DNA of 64,000 nucleotides from contig NZ_VITA01000010.1 in assembly GCF_007827695.1 (NCBI RefSeq), forward strand, positions 62,001 to 126,000, in the 5' to 3' direction. This DNA is from Sinorhizobium medicae. GTDB lineage: Bacteria > Pseudomonadota > Alphaproteobacteria > Rhizobiales > Rhizobiaceae. Both the position numbers and the translations under genes were made by a program. Below are positions 62,754 to 64,000 of this stretch, piece by piece (within the stretch, counting starts at the first letter, position 1; the number at the start of each line of letters is the position of its first letter). The notes beneath the pieces were generated by a model, which ran no database searches, had not been told where the DNA came from, and saw only the letters and a list, made by a program, of their open reading frames with translations.

Positions 62754-64000
62754 TCACGGCATAGTCGGGTTGAGGGGAAGCAAGGCCGGCTTGCGGCCGG
62801 GCGCTTCCGTTTCCTGCATCAACCAGGCTTCCCGAGCCTTCTTCAGGCCGGGCAGAAGCAAGCCTGCTCCTAACGGCTGGGATGCTTGCTGAGAAGCGTA
62901 ACGCGTTCTCTGCCAGGCCTGGTAAACCTGCTTGGTCTCGGCATCCGCGAAGCGCCCAAGCCAAAGTTCGAGCGGCATCGCTCCCGCTTTGCGCGACCAA
63001 GCGTCGAGCGCGCGCGCGATCGCGTCGTCTCGGCCGCTTTTGCACGCCTGCTCCACTTGCCGGAAAAAAGCCGGCTCCGACTGCCGCTCTCTCGAGCGGC
63101 GCTCTTGCCACCAGGCTTCCAGCCGGGACAATCCGTTGGCGGCAACCCAAAGCGAGGAGGCGGTGAGAAGCACGATCCCCCCGATCAGAGCCAGGTGCAG
63201 CCAGTCGAAGGCATCGCGTTGCGGCTCCGGCGCGGGGGGCGCAAGAGCAGGGGAGAGGGCGGCCGCCGCTGAAACCGTCACGCTGACCGCGGGAGCCGTG
63301 GCCGACTGGGTCTTCGCCGAAGCCGGGTCGAACCAGCTAACGGTCACGGCAGGCAGAACATAATTGCCGGCGTCTTGGAAGAGATAGCTTGCAACGTCCT
63401 TGCGGAGGCCCGCGATCGACTGGCCGTTGCGGTCCGTCTCTTCCGAAAGTGAAGGATCCTGCCGGTAGAGGCGGACACCCTGAGGAGCCGTAAAGTCCGG
63501 TTCGGGGATCATCATGGCGCGAAGCCCTTCGGCCCGCACCGTGACCGTGCGAACCATCGTATCGCCAGCCTTCAACTGCGCCGGATCCTGATCCAGTTCC
63601 TGGCTGACGCTGACTTTTGCCGCAACGATACCGGGACTATCGCCGGCGGTGCCCGGCGCGCTTCGAACTGTGAAGCGAAGCGGCGGAAACGTGACCTCGC
63701 CCCGGGTGGCCTGAGGGGGGACCGCTGCATAGCCGAAGGTGATCGGGACGGGGGGCAAGGTAAAATCGCCGGCCGCCTGCGGTACTATTATGTAGGTGCG
63801 CCGAATGCCGGAATAGGGCGTTCCGTCGATCGTTTCGTTGAGGTTCAGTGCCCTTCCGTCGTCAAGCGTCACTATCGCGCCTGGAATATCGATTGCGGGG
63901 AATTGAGGCGATTGCAGGAAGTAGTTCGGGACGAGGACGTCGACGTCTACAAGGATTTGCTGGCCGGCATAGAGCGTTCCCTGCGACTGCAGCGCTGCCC
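62754..64000 (-). CDS. batD: BatD-like protein, C-terminal part
   Basis: The frame stays open to the right window edge, so the N-terminus is missing; about 415 residues are visible. Features are repeated beta-rich segments (VDVDVLVPNYFL near the edge, then GIRRTYIIVPQAAGDFTLPPV), a later second beta-domain, one membrane segment (WLHLALIGGIVLLTASSLWVA) and a cytoplasmic helical tail. This is the pattern of BatD/oxygen-tolerance proteins, which normally lie with batA, batB and a MoxR ATPase; those would be outside the window to the right. Confidence 0.8.
   Translation of the reverse strand, partial: AALQSQGTLYAGQQILVDVDVLVPNYFLQSPQFPAIDIPGAIVTLDDGRALNLNETIDGTPYSGIRRTYIIVPQAAGDFTLPPVPITFGYAAVPPQATRGEVTFPPLRFTVRSAPGTAGDSPGIVAAKVSVSQELDQDPAQLKAGDTMVRTVTVRAEGLRAMMIPEPDFTAPQGVRLYRQDPSLSEETDRNGQSIAGLRKDVASYLFQDAGNYVLPAVTVSWFDPASAKTQSATAPAVSVTVSAAAALSPALAPPAPEPQRDAFDWLHLALIGGIVLLTASSLWVAANGLSRLEAWWQERRSRERQSEPAFFRQVEQACKSGRDDAIARALDAWSRKAGAMPLELWLGRFADAETKQVYQAWQRTRYASQQASQPLGAGLLLPGLKKAREAWLMQETEAPGRKPALLPLNPTMP

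Noticed and set aside
1-64000. CRISPR arrays, tRNA or rRNA genes, insertion sequences, prophage or plasmid replication genes
   Set aside because: No regularly spaced repeats, cloverleaf-like segments, transposase or integrase motifs, or rep/par genes were recognised on either strand.

Overview
The window is high-GC alphaproteobacterial DNA that looks like an accessory megaplasmid or chromid of a Sinorhizobium/Ensifer-type rhizobium. The basis is the density of ABC and TRAP importers each paired with a local regulator, a complete thuR-thuEFGK-thuAB trehalose/maltose block as known from S. meliloti pSymB, an adenylate cyclase-TPR protein, and several copies of palindromic intergenic repeats resembling rhizobial RIME elements. 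I saw no rRNA, tRNA, IS element, prophage, CRISPR array or replication gene.

Layout. 1-3468: end of an aconitase-X-type dehydratase, a proline-racemase-like protein with a Ser/Thr active-site pair, an OsmC protein and an MFS carrier. 3538-4165: three very small genes. 4330-7508: a beta-keto acid cleavage enzyme (BKACE) divergent from an RpiR regulator and a class III aminotransferase. 7575-15367: one leftward unit of LysR regulator, polyamine-type ABC importer, FAD monooxygenase-like enzyme and two CMD/AhpD proteins. It is divergent from an octopine/nopaline dehydrogenase-like gene (15523-16602). 16623-21238: NCS2 nucleobase permease, amidohydrolase and TauE/SafE exporter, divergent from a LacI repressor with two strong palindromes between them. 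21246-24955: TAXI-type TRAP importer with a fused permease. 25806-31351: a sialic-acid-type cluster (nanR, siaP, siaQ, siaM, a dihydrodipicolinate-synthase-family gene, nanA). 31585-33516: adenylate cyclase. 33555-34958: three small unknown genes.

35048-44774: two DhaK/DhaL-type kinase pairs, one of whose DhaK subunits is fused to a SorC-family transcription regulator. They are divergent from a four-gene ribose-type ABC importer. This is the most unusual system in the window: a DNA-binding regulator covalently joined to a catalytically complete kinase subunit. 44791-46005: HI0933-type flavoprotein. 46138-49811: second DctP-type TRAP importer with a divergent GntR repressor and an operator-like inverted repeat. 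49876-57803: thu locus. 58052-60493: SPW-repeat membrane protein and a Tat-exported sulfatase. 60665-62633: a betT-like choline transporter decayed by two stop codons and two frameshifts. 62754-end: BatD-like protein, cut by the window edge.

A recurring architectural theme is import operons in which a GC-rich hairpin or palindromic repeat lies directly after the solute-binding-protein gene and before the permease or ATPase genes. This is seen in five separate operons and fits the excess of binding protein over membrane components that such importers need.
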